A stretch of 64,000 nucleotides of DNA from Streptomyces sp. Z26 (lineage in GTDB: Bacteria > Actinomycetota > Actinomycetes > Streptomycetales > Streptomycetaceae). The notes beneath the pieces were generated by a model, which did not search any database, was not told the DNA's origin, and was given only the letters and a program-made list of their open reading frames with translations. Position numbers and translations under genes: made by a program. Shown here piece after piece: positions 42,607 to 51,321 of the stretch. Position 1 is the stretch's first letter, and every line of letters starts with the position of its first letter. The DNA lies in NCBI RefSeq assembly GCF_003665095.1, contig NZ_RCHV01000002.1, forward strand, positions 6,080,501-6,144,500. The letters run 5' to 3'.

Positions 42607-44697
42607 TCACTTGGACACCGCCCCGGCCGTACGCCGCTCCTCGGCGGCCTCGTTGAGGTGTTGCTCGCTGGTGCCGGTGCGCAGCATCCGGTGCCACTTC
42701 AGCCGGGTGCCGAGCAGCGCGGTGATCACGGACTGGATGACGACCAGGTAGAGCAACTGCCGGTAGACGAACAGCTGGAGCGGCAGCGTCCACAGCTCCC
42801 GCATCCGTTCCCCGTCCAGCCGCAGCGCGTACGCGGCGGTCAGCAGCTGCACGCCGAGGAAGCCGAGCCAGACCAGCAGCGCCTCGGTCGCGTCGCGGAA
42901 GAACACGCCGTACAGCGCGAACACGTCCACCACCGGGGCGATCAGCGGCAGCAGCACCTGGAACAGCGCCAGGTACGTCAGCCCGCGCCGCCCGAAGCGG
43001 CCCGCCGTGCCCATCTCCAGCAGCGCCCCGCGGTGCTTCCACATCGACTGGAGCGTGCCGTAGCACCAGCGGTAGCGCTGCCGCCACAACTGGCGGAGCG
43101 TGCTGGGCACTTCGGTCCAGGCGACGGCCGACTCCTCGTACACCACGCGCCAACCCGCCCGCCACAGCGCCATCGTCAGGTCGGTGTCCTCGGCGAGGGT
43201 GTCGTCGCTGACACCCCCGACGCCGAGCAGCGCGTCCCGCCGGAACGCGCCGATCGCGCCCGGCACCGTCGGCATGCACTCCAGCACCTCGAACATGCGC
43301 CGGTCCAGATTGAAGCCGATCACGTACTCCAGGTGCTGCCAACGCCCCAGCAGGCTCCGCCGGTTGCCGACCTTGGTGTTGCCGCTGACGGCCCCGACGC
43401 CGGGGCTGGCCAGCGGCTGCACGAGGCGGTAGAGGGCGTCGGGCTCGAAGACCGTGTCCGCGTCGACCATGACCACGAGGTGGTGACGGGCGTGCCGCAG
43501 CGCGGTGTCCAGCGCGCGCGGCTTGCCGCTGTTGGGCTGCCGTACGAGCGTCACGCGCGGGTCGTCGATCGCCTCGACGAGCGCCGCCGTACGGTCCGTC
43601 GACCCGTCGTCGACCACCACGACCTGGAGCCGGGGGTAGCGGGAGGCCAGGAGGGAGCGCACGGTGGCGACGATGCCCGCCTCCTCGTTGTGCGCGGGCA
43701 CGAGTACCGACACCGGTTCGGTGACCTCGCGCTGCGGGGTCGCGCCGGAGCGGGTCCGGTCCACGCGGCGCACGTGCGCGCGGGCGTACGCGGCGAGCAG
43801 CACCAGGCGCAGGACGCCCAGCACACCGGCCGCCCCGAGCACCCAGGCCATGCCGCGCGTGAACGCGTGGCCGAGCGTCTGGGACCACAGCAGGCCCTCG
43901 CCCTTGACCCGCTCGGTGACCGTCGCCGGGGAGGTGAGGGTCGGGCGGCCCAGGCCGTCGGTGACGGTGGTGAACTTGTCGACCCGTGGATTCCCCAGCA
44001 GCGCCCGCGCCTCCCCGTAGCCGAGCGCCGTGTGGCTGTACTGCCGTACGACGCCCTCGGACGGTCTGCGCGACTTGTGGTCGGCGGCGACCAGCAGATA
44101 GCCCTGCGCGGCGGCCTGTTCGGCGGCCCGCCACTCCGCGCCGCACAGCGTGTCCGGGGTGCTGGTGTGCGGCAGCCGCAGCAGCCGGGTGTGCACGCCC
44201 GCGGCGCCCGCCAGGGCGGTCTGCGTCAGCGACAGCTCCAGCCGGGACCGTACGGCGGAGGCCGTGCCGAGGTCGCCGCCGGTGTACGTGTACGAGCCGA
44301 TCTCGTGCCCCTCGGCCCTGATCCTGCGGACGATCTCCGGGTAGCGCGCGGCCCGCGACCCGTACAGCAGGAACGTCCCGCGCGCGTCGTGCGCGCGCAG
44401 CAGGTCCAGCAGGCGCGGCGTCCACACCGGGTCGGGGCCGCCGTTGAACGTGAGCGCGACCGTACGCGGCGGCATGCCCGCCGTCTGGATGCGGTCGCCG
44501 GAGATCCGCAGCACCGGGCCGCCGTGGTCCGCCGCCCGGGGGATGGGCTCGGTGCACGGGCGCTTCGCGCGCGCGGCGTCCACCTCGTGGGTGGTCCACC
44601 CCTCGAACAACAACGCGGTGGTGACCACGGGCAGGACGAGGAACAGCAGGAGCCAGTGCCCGCGGGGCGGCGGCCGGAGAGCGTGCCGGGGGCTCAC
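42607..44697 (-). CDS. Polysaccharide deacetylase-like / family-2 glycosyltransferase fusion
   Basis: 696 aa. An N-terminal TM helix (15-32), a NodB-fold domain (about 75-250), a TM helix near 280-305, a GT2 domain (about 330-560; PAHNEEAGI, DADTVF, EDTDLT, QRYRW) and C-terminal TM helices. The GT2 motifs are intact, so it should polymerise or transfer an N-acetylhexosamine-type sugar across the membrane. The deacetylase motifs are altered: TFNGGP replaces TFDDGP (83-88) and SYTYTGGD replaces the HTxxH metal site (135-142). The GTG start overlaps the upstream stop (GTGA). Confidence 0.92.
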   Translation of the reverse strand: MSPRHALRPPPRGHWLLLFLVLPVVTTALLFEGWTTHEVDAARAKRPCTEPIPRAADHGGPVLRISGDRIQTAGMPPRTVALTFNGGPDPVWTPRLLDLLRAHDARGTFLLYGSRAARYPEIVRRIRAEGHEIGSYTYTGGDLGTASAVRSRLELSLTQTALAGAAGVHTRLLRLPHTSTPDTLCGAEWRAAEQAAAQGYLLVAADHKSRRPSEGVVRQYSHTALGYGEARALLGNPRVDKFTTVTDGLGRPTLTSPATVTERVKGEGLLWSQTLGHAFTRGMAWVLGAAGVLGVLRLVLLAAYARAHVRRVDRTRSGATPQREVTEPVSVLVPAHNEEAGIVATVRSLLASRYPRLQVVVVDDGSTDRTAALVEAIDDPRVTLVRQPNSGKPRALDTALRHARHHLVVMVDADTVFEPDALYRLVQPLASPGVGAVSGNTKVGNRRSLLGRWQHLEYVIGFNLDRRMFEVLECMPTVPGAIGAFRRDALLGVGGVSDDTLAEDTDLTMALWRAGWRVVYEESAVAWTEVPSTLRQLWRQRYRWCYGTLQSMWKHRGALLEMGTAGRFGRRGLTYLALFQVLLPLIAPVVDVFALYGVFFRDATEALLVWLGFLGVQLLTAAYALRLDGERMRELWTLPLQLFVYRQLLYLVVIQSVITALLGTRLKWHRMLRTGTSEQHLNEAAEERRTAGAVSK

Positions 44698-45122
44698 CGT
44701 TCGCCTTGCGGCGCGGTGGGCGCGGCCGGTGCGGCGGACGGGCCGGTCGGGGCGCCCGTACGCGCCGGGGCGGACGCGTCGGGGCCGGGCCGCCGGTGGC
44801 CCTCGGGCGGCGGGTCGCCCCGCTGGTGATCGGTGCGGTCACCGCGGTCACCGCGCGGGGCGCGCCCGTCACCGCCGCCGTGCCCGACCTGGGTGTCGTG
44901 CCGGGCGTCACCGGTCCGCAGCGGCTCGGTGATCCGCGGCGGCGTCCGGTCGGCGGGCTGCTGGAGCGCGTGCAGGACGAGGGTGAGGAACACCAGGTAG
45001 CCGGCGCACGCGCAGCCGAGGACCGCGGCGAACGAACGGAGGAGCCGTCTGCGGCGCCCCGAACGCTCGATGAAGATCGGGTGGTCGCGGCCGAGCCGCT
45101 CGCGCGCGCTCACGCCGCGCAC
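44694..45122 (-). CDS. Small single-pass membrane protein, first gene of the GT2-LCP operon
   Basis: About 142 aa. A basic N-terminus (ERLGRDHPIFIERSGRRRRLL), one TM helix (FAAVLGCACAGYLVFLTLVLHAL, about residues 34-58), then an extracytoplasmic low-complexity tail rich in Pro, Asp, Gly and Ala. Two GTG codons, 45122 and 45113, could start it and neither has a strong ribosome-binding site. Its stop overlaps the GTG of the GT2 fusion, so it is probably an accessory of that synthase. No family is recognised. Confidence 0.6.
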   Translation of the reverse strand: MRGVSARERLGRDHPIFIERSGRRRRLLRSFAAVLGCACAGYLVFLTLVLHALQQPADRTPPRITEPLRTGDARHDTQVGHGGGDGRAPRGDRGDRTDHQRGDPPPEGHRRPGPDASAPARTGAPTGPSAAPAAPTAPQGER

Positions 45123-45534
45123 GGTGCGACGGCGGTGTCCCCCCTGCCGGGCCCGATACTTCGCGGGCGGCTTCCACGGGCGGCGCCACGGGCGCGTACG
45201 GGGAGGTCTATCGGGAACGGAGTCGCGCTGAACACGGGTGCTCCTGTGGGGGGAGACTGTGGGGGAGGTGGCGCACTGTGCTGGGGTGGGGCGGGGTCGG
45301 CGCGGGGTGGGGCCCTCGCCGGGGGACGTGGGGTTTCTGTGAGACGGGGGTATCGCAGAGCGACGATACGGCGCAAGTCTGACGTGATGTGATCGTTTCT
45401 GGTTCCCAGCTGTCGTCTCCAGCTCGAACTGGCCGTTCTGCACTGCGGTGTCACGTCTTCCGCCCGGCGGCACCCCGGTGTCTTCACACCCCGCCGCCGT
45501 GCCGCATGTCACACCCCCACCGCGCCCCCGGCGG
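45123..45534. other. Intergenic region of about 410 bases
   Basis: It lies upstream of the GT2 operon and past the end of the alcohol dehydrogenase gene. It must hold the operon promoter. The less GC-rich stretch 45340-45410 is the likeliest place, but no clear promoter was found. No coding frame looks real. Confidence 0.5.
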
Positions 45535-46554
45535 CTACCGCTGCGGGGAGAACTCGACGACGGTCCGGTACCGCGCGCGGCCGTTGCGTACGTGGTCGAG
45601 TGCCTGGTCCAGCCGGTCGGCCGGGAACACCTCGACCTGGGCCCGCACGTCGTGCAGGGCGGCGAAGTCGAGCAGGCGCCCGGTGACGCCGGGGGGCCCG
45701 ACGACGGCCGAGACGAGCGACTTCTCCGCCGGGAGGACGCTCATGGGGCCGATGCTGAACGGGCCCGCCGGGACGCCGACGACGCACAGCTTCCCGCGCG
45801 GGCGGAGGGCGCCGAAGTAGTCGTCCCAGGGCAGGTCCGCCCCGACCGTGTCGAGGACGAAGTCGAACCGCTCGCGCGCCCGTGGCACGTCACGGGAGGC
45901 GAGGAAGTCGTGCGCGCCGAAGCGGCGCGCGTCGTCCGCCTTGTCCGCGCTGGTCGAGACGGCCGTGACATGGCAGCCCCAGGCCGCGAGGAGTTGGAGC
46001 GCGAGGTGCCCCAGGCCGCCGACCCCGACGACCGCGACCCGGTCGGTGGGGCGGACGCCGTGCTGGACGATCGCGTTGAAGACGGTCGTGCCCGCGCACA
46101 GCAGCGGAGCCGCCTCGGCCGAGGCCAGCGCGTCCGGTATGACGGGCACGTGCCGCCAGTCGCTCGCCCGTACGCTGCTGGCGAAGGTGCCTCCCGTGCC
46201 GCGCAGGACGACGTCGTCACGCTCCGGGCACAGGTGCTGCGCCTCGGCCGCGCACCACTCGCACCGGAAGCACGAGCCGGCGATCGCGCCGACACCGACG
46301 CGCGCGCCGACCGGCAACCGCTCCGGGTCGACGGCGGACCCGACGGCCGCGACGGTGCCGACGGCCTCGTGGCCCGCGACCACGGGGAAGCGCGCCAGGC
46401 CGTAGTGGTCGTCGACCATGCCGAGGTCGGTCTGGCAGATCCCGCTGTGGGTGACGGCGACGTCGACCTCCAACGGGCCGAGCGGAGGCGGTTCGTACGT
46501 GTGCACCCGCGAGGGTCCGGCGGGGGCGTCGACGGCGTGGGCACGGACGGTCAT
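45535..46554 (-). CDS. Zinc-dependent alcohol dehydrogenase (NAD(P)-dependent)
   Basis: 339 aa, a medium-chain dehydrogenase. Catalytic zinc ligands are Cys40 (SGICQTDLG) and His62 (GHEAVG). The structural zinc is bound by the four-Cys lobe CFRCEWCAAEAQHLC. The Rossmann motif is VAVVGVGGLGHLALQLLAAWG. It resembles the cinnamyl/aromatic alcohol dehydrogenase branch (AdhC/YahK). The ATG at 46554 has GAGAGGACC upstream. A TetR gene lies 135 bases upstream on the same strand. Confidence 0.92.
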   Translation of the reverse strand: MTVRAHAVDAPAGPSRVHTYEPPPLGPLEVDVAVTHSGICQTDLGMVDDHYGLARFPVVAGHEAVGTVAAVGSAVDPERLPVGARVGVGAIAGSCFRCEWCAAEAQHLCPERDDVVLRGTGGTFASSVRASDWRHVPVIPDALASAEAAPLLCAGTTVFNAIVQHGVRPTDRVAVVGVGGLGHLALQLLAAWGCHVTAVSTSADKADDARRFGAHDFLASRDVPRARERFDFVLDTVGADLPWDDYFGALRPRGKLCVVGVPAGPFSIGPMSVLPAEKSLVSAVVGPPGVTGRLLDFAALHDVRAQVEVFPADRLDQALDHVRNGRARYRTVVEFSPQR

Positions 46555-46689
46555 GGTGGGTCCTCTCGACCGGTGTCGGACGGGCTGGGGCTGGCGCCGT
46601 GCGGGCGCGGGGCCCGGGAACGGCTTCGAGGGGCGGCGGAAGGCCCGGCGGTACGGGTGGGGCGCGGCCCGGCTCGTCACCCGGGGAGG

Positions 46690-47289
46690 TCAGCCGGGGT
46701 GCCCCCGGGTGACGAGCCGGGCCGCGACGTCCAGGGCCGCGCGCTGCTCCGCGGCGGTGCTGTCGGAGGAGGCGACCGCGGACGCCATCAGGTAGAGGTG
46801 CTCGGCCAGTTGCTCGGCCGAGAGGCCCGCGTCCTGCCAGAGTGCGGCGACTCCGGTGCGTCTCAACAGGTCCGCCACGGCGGCGGTCACGTCGTCGTGG
46901 AGCCCTTCCAGCAGCGGGCCGCCGAGGGTGGTGGCGGTCCGGAGCAGCTCGGCCAGGGTGCTGCTGCTCGCGCCCGCCGCTTCGCCGTTCAGCGCCGACA
47001 CCGCGTCGGCCAGCCGCCGCTCCAGGGCGGTGTCCTCGCGGGCGAGCGCGGCGAGCGCGGCGGCGCGCACCCGCTCGACCATGCGCTCCAGGACGGCGTG
47101 GAACAGCGCCTGCTTGGTGGGGAAGTGCAGGTAGAGACCCTGGCGCGAGAGGCCCGCGGCGCGGGCGGCCTCGTCCATGGAGGTCTTGCGGTATCCGAAG
47201 CGCAGGAACACCTTCGTCGCCGCGTCCAGGATCGCCCGTTCCCGGTGCGGGGTGGCGGTGCCGCTCTCCCCGTGTGCGCCGGACTCCAT
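46690..47289 (-). CDS. TetR/AcrR family transcriptional regulator
   Basis: 199 aa. The N-terminal HTH is HRERAILDAATKVFLRFGYRKTSMDEAARAAGLSRQ followed by GLYLHFPTKQALF, which is textbook TetR. The ligand domain is unremarkable. The ATG at 47289 has GAGAAGGAG 7 bases upstream and is preferred to a start 36 codons earlier. It likely controls itself and the alcohol dehydrogenase downstream. Confidence 0.9.
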   Translation of the reverse strand: MESGAHGESGTATPHRERAILDAATKVFLRFGYRKTSMDEAARAAGLSRQGLYLHFPTKQALFHAVLERMVERVRAAALAALAREDTALERRLADAVSALNGEAAGASSSTLAELLRTATTLGGPLLEGLHDDVTAAVADLLRRTGVAALWQDAGLSAEQLAEHLYLMASAVASSDSTAAEQRAALDVAARLVTRGHPG

Positions 47290-47331
47290 CGCTCGCTCCT
47301 TCTCTCGGCCGCGCGGAACGTCGTGGACGAG

Positions 47332-47359
47332 CTTGACGCGATGTGCCGACTCTGTCAAG
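47332..47359. promoter_or_regulatory. Palindrome upstream of the tetR gene at 47289
   Basis: CTTGAC (47332-47337) and GTCAAG (47354-47359) form a 28-base interrupted palindrome about 45 bases upstream of the tetR start. The right half, read leftwards, contains TTGACA, which could be the -35 of the tetR promoter. A candidate autoregulatory site. Confidence 0.45.
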
Positions 47360-47399
47360 TATGTCCAGGGGTGCTCGACGGCGACCCCCGGACGCACCC

Positions 47400-47432
47400 G
47401 TGCCCCGGTCCGCGTGTACGCGGCCGGGGCAC
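47400..47432 (-). terminator. Terminator after the CNNM/CBS pair
   Basis: A 14-base stem with a one-base bulge (47400-47414 with 47419-47432) and a TGTA loop, 21 bases past the stop of the leftward gene. Confidence 0.7.
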
Positions 47433-47453
47433 GTGGGCGGGGCGTGTCGCGGG

Positions 47454-48485
47454 TCAGTCGCCGGAGTCGTCGTCCCGGGCGGCGCCGACCAGCTCGTCGA
47501 GCACGTCCTCCATGGTGACGAAGCCGAGGACCGTGCCCTTGGCGCCCGTGACGGCCGCGAGATGCGTACCGGCGGCCCGCATCGCCGTCATCGTGTCGTC
47601 CAGCGGGGTGTCCAGGGCGACCTGGATGACCGGGTGCAGGGTGGCGCGCGGGAAGGGCCGGGTGCGCTCGGGGGCGCCGAGGGCGTCCTTGATGTGCAGG
47701 TAGCCGAGGATGGACTCGCCGGGCCCGGTGACCGGGAACCGCGAGAACCCGCTCTCCGCCGCCGCCCGTTCCAGCGTCCGCGGCGTCGTGTCGTGCCCCA
47801 CGGTCACCGTCCGGCTCAGCGGTACCATCACGTCGCCGATCGGGCGGGTGCCCAACTCCAGCGCGTCCCGCAGACGTTCGCCGTCGTCCGGCGCCAGCAG
47901 GCCCGCCTTGCTGGAGTCCGCGACGAGACGGGCGAGTTCGTCGTCCGTGAAGACGGACTCCACCTCGTTCTTCGGCTCCACCCGCAGCAGCCGCAGCAGC
48001 GCGTTGGCGAACGCGTTGATGCCGAAGACGAACGGCCGCAGCGTCCGCGTCAGCGCCACCAGCGGCGGCCCCAGCAGCAGCGCCGTGGGCGCGGGCGCGG
48101 CCAGCGCGATGTTCTTCGGGATCATCTCCCCGACCAGCATGTGCGTGTACGTCGCCAGGGTGAGCGCGACGACGAACGCGATCGGGTGGATCAGCCCCTC
48201 CGGCACCCCCACGGCGTGGAACGGCGGCTCCAGCAGGTGCGCGATGGCCGGTTCCGCGACGGCGCCCAGCACCAGCGACGAGACGGTGATGCCCAGCTGC
48301 GCCGTCGCCATCACCGCCGACAGGTGCTGCACGCCCCAGAGGGTGGTCCGCGCCCGCCGGTTGCCCTTGAGCGCCGCGGGCTCGATCTGGCTGCGCCGTA
48401 CGGAGATCAGGGCGAACTCGGCGCCGACGAAGAACGCGTTGGTCAGCAGCGTGAACGCGCCGATCAGAAGCTGGATCGCGGTCAT
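47454..48485 (-). CDS. CNNM/CBS-domain membrane protein (HlyC/CorC family), short form
   Basis: 343 aa. A DUF21/CNNM domain of four membrane segments (about 1-185) with NAFFVGAEFALISVRRSQIE and LAEPAIAHLLEP-type blocks, then a CBS pair (about 200-330) with VMVPLSRTVTVG and VLGFVTMEDVLDELVG. It lacks the C-terminal CorC_HlyC domain that its upstream partner has. Relatives are linked to Mg2+/Co2+ efflux or sensing. The start overlaps the stop of the upstream paralogue by four bases. Confidence 0.9.
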   Translation of the reverse strand: MTAIQLLIGAFTLLTNAFFVGAEFALISVRRSQIEPAALKGNRRARTTLWGVQHLSAVMATAQLGITVSSLVLGAVAEPAIAHLLEPPFHAVGVPEGLIHPIAFVVALTLATYTHMLVGEMIPKNIALAAPAPTALLLGPPLVALTRTLRPFVFGINAFANALLRLLRVEPKNEVESVFTDDELARLVADSSKAGLLAPDDGERLRDALELGTRPIGDVMVPLSRTVTVGHDTTPRTLERAAAESGFSRFPVTGPGESILGYLHIKDALGAPERTRPFPRATLHPVIQVALDTPLDDTMTAMRAAGTHLAAVTGAKGTVLGFVTMEDVLDELVGAARDDDSGD

Positions 48486-49837
48486 CGGGCGTCCTCGCTC
48501 GTGTCGTGCGCGGCGGCCTCGGGCTTCGCCGCCGGGGCGGGAGCCGTGATGGAGACGCGGTCCGCGCGGTGGTGGTGGACGTCGAGGACGGTCAGCCGCC
48601 AGCCGTCCACGTCGGCCGTGTCACCGTCCGCCGGGATGCGTTCGAGGCGGGTGGCGACGAGCCCGGCCAGCGTCTCGTACGGGCCGTCGGGCACGGTGAA
48701 GCCGATCGACTCCTCCAGCTGGTCCAGCCGGATGCCGCCGTCGGCCTCCCACACCGGCCGGTCGCCCTCGGGCGGCGCCGCCAGCAGGTCGGGGGCCTCG
48801 CTGGGGTCGTGCTCGTCGCGTACGTCCCCGATGACCTCCTCGACGATGTCCTCGGCCGTGACGACACCCGCGGTGCCGCCGTACTCGTCGATGACCACGG
48901 CCATCGTGCGCGCCCTGCGCAGCCGGCCGAGGAGCCGGTCGACGGGCCGGGAGTGCGGCACCAGCAGCGGTTCGCGCATCAGGCCGGTGACGGGGGTGCC
49001 GTCCCGCGCGTCCTCGTCGAGCGCCAGGACGTCCCGGATGTGCACGGTGCCGACGACCTCGTCCAGGCTGTCGCGGTAGACGGGGAAGCTGGACAGGCCG
49101 GTCGCCAACGTCAGATCGGCCGCGTCCCCGGCCGTCGCGTGCACCTCCAGGGCCTGTACGTGGACCCGGGGCGTCATCACGTTCTCCGCGGTCAGCTCGC
49201 CCAGGTGCAGGGTGCGGACGAACAGCTCGGCCGAGTCGGCCTCGATCGCCCCCTCACGGGCGGAGTGCCGGACCAGCGCGACGAGTTCCTCCGGCGTACG
49301 GGCCGGGGACAGCTCCTCCTGCGGCTCCAGGCCGAAGCGGCGCAGGAGCTTGTTCGCGGTGTCGTTGAGGTGCCGGATCAGCGGCCCGAAGGCGGCGGTG
49401 AAGCCGCGCTGCGGGCCCGCCACGACCTTCGCGACGGCCAGCGGCCGGGAGATCGCCCAGTTCTTCGGGACCAGTTCACCGACGACCATCAGCACGACGG
49501 TGGAGACCGTCACGCCCAGCAGGGTGGCGGCCGTCGAGACGCCGCCGGGGGGCAGCCCGGCGGCTTCGAGCGGGCCGCGCAGCAGGGCGGCCACGGACGG
49601 TTCGGCGAGCATGCCGATCACCAGCGACGTGACGGTGATGCCCAGTTGCGCGCCGGAGAGCTGGAACGTGAGGCGCTTGACGGCCTTCAGCGCGCTCTCG
49701 GCGCCGCGTTCACCGGCGGCGGCGGAGCGTTCCAGCTCGCTCCGTTCGACGGTGGTGAGGGAGAACTCGGCCGCGACGAACACCGCGCAGGCCAGGGTGA
49801 GGGCGAAGGCGAGGGCCAGCAGCAGGAGTTCGGTCAC
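48482..49837 (-). CDS. CNNM/CBS/CorC-domain membrane protein, long form
   Basis: 451 aa. A CNNM transmembrane domain (about 1-190; FVAAEFSLTTVERSELER, LTFQLSGAQLGITVTSLVIGMLAEP), a CBS pair (about 205-335; VMTPRVHVQAL, MAVVIDEYGGTAGVVTAEDI) and a CorC_HlyC domain (about 350-430; VWEADGGIRLDQLEE). Such tandem long/short pairs probably form a heteromeric divalent-cation transporter. The GTG start at 49837 is the first gene of the pair. Confidence 0.92.
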   Translation of the reverse strand: MTELLLLALAFALTLACAVFVAAEFSLTTVERSELERSAAAGERGAESALKAVKRLTFQLSGAQLGITVTSLVIGMLAEPSVAALLRGPLEAAGLPPGGVSTAATLLGVTVSTVVLMVVGELVPKNWAISRPLAVAKVVAGPQRGFTAAFGPLIRHLNDTANKLLRRFGLEPQEELSPARTPEELVALVRHSAREGAIEADSAELFVRTLHLGELTAENVMTPRVHVQALEVHATAGDAADLTLATGLSSFPVYRDSLDEVVGTVHIRDVLALDEDARDGTPVTGLMREPLLVPHSRPVDRLLGRLRRARTMAVVIDEYGGTAGVVTAEDIVEEVIGDVRDEHDPSEAPDLLAAPPEGDRPVWEADGGIRLDQLEESIGFTVPDGPYETLAGLVATRLERIPADGDTADVDGWRLTVLDVHHHRADRVSITAPAPAAKPEAAAHDTSEDAR

Positions 49838-50151
49838 CGTGCCACCCCCGGTTCCGCGCTGGTGTCCTGCTGGCGGGGTGTGGCACGACAGGTACTGGGA
49901 GGTTCACCCATTGCGGGTCCGCTGCTCCTTCTTGGTTCGGTCGGGCTCGGCTCGTCGGGTCCCGGCCCGGTCGGGCCTTCGATGGCGCCGGCAGCTCGTT
50001 CGGCGGGACCGGGACCGGCGTCGGCGCGCTTTTCGGCCGTTCTCCCGGGCCCGGCCGGAAAGCCGCTGCCGGGGTGAACTCCGAGCCTATGCTTCTACAC
50101 GCCTGTAGAAAAGGCGAGGAATCACACAGACGCGAGGGAGTGGACGCCACG
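49838..50151. other. 314-base divergent intergenic region
   Basis: It separates the CNNM pair (leftward) from Spo0M (rightward). The right end holds the Spo0M promoter and palindrome (50088-50110). I see no clear element for the CNNM genes and no ORF. Confidence 0.5.
50088..50110 (+). promoter_or_regulatory. Spo0M promoter -10 with operator palindrome
   Basis: TTCTACA (50093-50099) and TGTAGAA (50104-50110) form a perfect 7-base palindrome around CGCC. A -10-like TATGCT (50088-50093) abuts it, so the palindrome covers the probable transcription start. GAGGGAG and the ATG at 50152 follow. Confidence 0.6.
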
Positions 50152-51168
50152 ATGGTGTTCAAACGGTTGCTGGGTTCGCTGGGAGTGGGCGCGCCCAAGG
50201 TGGACACGGTGCTCGAACCGGGCGCGGTGCTGCCCGGCGGCGACCTCACCGGGCAGGTCCATCTGGAGGGCGGCGGCGCGGACTTCGCGATCGAGCAGAT
50301 CACCCTGGAGCTGGTGGCCAGGGTCGAGATCGAGCACGACGAGGGCGAGTCCGACGGGGTGGCGGTTTTCGGCCGGTTCTCCGTCGGCGGCGGCTTCCGG
50401 CTGGGCGAGGGGGAGCGGCGCAGCGTGCCGTTCAGCCTGACCCTGCCCTGGGAGACGCCGGTCACCCAGCTGCACGGCCAGGACCTCGGCATCGTCCTCG
50501 GTGTGCGCACCGAGGTCGCCGTGGCGGGCGCCAAGGACAAGGGCGACCTGGACCCGCTCGCCGTACGGCCGCTGCCCGCGCAGGAGGCGGTCCTGGAGGC
50601 GCTCGGGCAGCTCGGGTTCGGCTTCAGGTCGGCCGACCTGGAGTACGGGCACATCCGCGGCACCGGCCAGCAGCTGCCCTTCTACCAGGAGGTCGAGCTG
50701 ACCCCGGCCGCGCGGTACACGCACGAGGTGAACGAGATCGAGGTGACCTTCCTGGCCGGCCCCCACGAGATGGAGATCGTCCTGGAGGCCGACAAGCGCG
50801 GCGGCGCGTTCTCGCCAGGCCGCGACGTCCTCACCCGCTTCACGGTCCGCCACGACGAGGTCGCGGGCACCGACTGGAACGCCCGGGTCGAGGGCTGGCT
50901 GGGGAGCCTGGTGGAGAACCGGGCGGCGTACGGGTCGCAGGGCTCGTACGGGCACGGGCCCTACGGACAGGGCGGGTACGGGCACGACTCCGGGGCGCAC
51001 CACGGCGGGCACCACGGTGACGGGCACCGCTCGGGGCCCGGCATGGGCACGGTCGTGGCGGCCGGTGCGGCGGGGCTCGCCGTCGGTGTCGTCGGCGGCA
51101 TGGTCGCGGCCGAGGTCGTCGACGAGATCGGTGACGCCATGGAGGGCGACGAGGAGGACGAGGGCTGA
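50152..51168 (+). CDS. Sporulation-control protein Spo0M family (arrestin-like fold)
   Basis: 338 aa. The Spo0M domain (about 1-255) opens MVFKRLLGSLGVGAPKVDTVL and includes PGGDLTGQVHLEGG, SVPFSLTLPWETPVT and GVRTEVAVAGAKDKGDLDPLAV. The Gly/Tyr/His-rich tail (GSYGHGPYGQGGYGHDSG, GAHHGGHHGDGH) is followed by a hydrophobic Ala/Gly/Val stretch and an acidic C-terminus (EGDEEDEG). In Bacillus Spo0M modulates sporulation and cell-shape control; the streptomycete role is unproven. The His-rich tail could bind metal. Confidence 0.9.
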   Translation: MVFKRLLGSLGVGAPKVDTVLEPGAVLPGGDLTGQVHLEGGGADFAIEQITLELVARVEIEHDEGESDGVAVFGRFSVGGGFRLGEGERRSVPFSLTLPWETPVTQLHGQDLGIVLGVRTEVAVAGAKDKGDLDPLAVRPLPAQEAVLEALGQLGFGFRSADLEYGHIRGTGQQLPFYQEVELTPAARYTHEVNEIEVTFLAGPHEMEIVLEADKRGGAFSPGRDVLTRFTVRHDEVAGTDWNARVEGWLGSLVENRAAYGSQGSYGHGPYGQGGYGHDSGAHHGGHHGDGHRSGPGMGTVVAAGAAGLAVGVVGGMVAAEVVDEIGDAMEGDEEDEG

Positions 51169-51321
51169 GCCCACCCGCCGCGCCCCACCCCGTACGCCCG
51201 GTACGCGCCGGTCCACCACGGTTCGCCGCCCCCGGCGGGAACTCCCCGCCCCCGCCCGCCGACTACTGGAGCGGCCGGGCGGGGTCCGCCCGCCGGCCGC
51301 TGGGCCGTGGGAAGGGACGAC

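Noticed and set aside
51169..51321. Possible cobalamin riboswitch upstream of the FepB/BtuF-class importer
   Set aside because: ACTACTGGAGC and GGGAAGG recall parts of a B12 box, but the conserved core is missing and the GC-rich repeats explain the stems.
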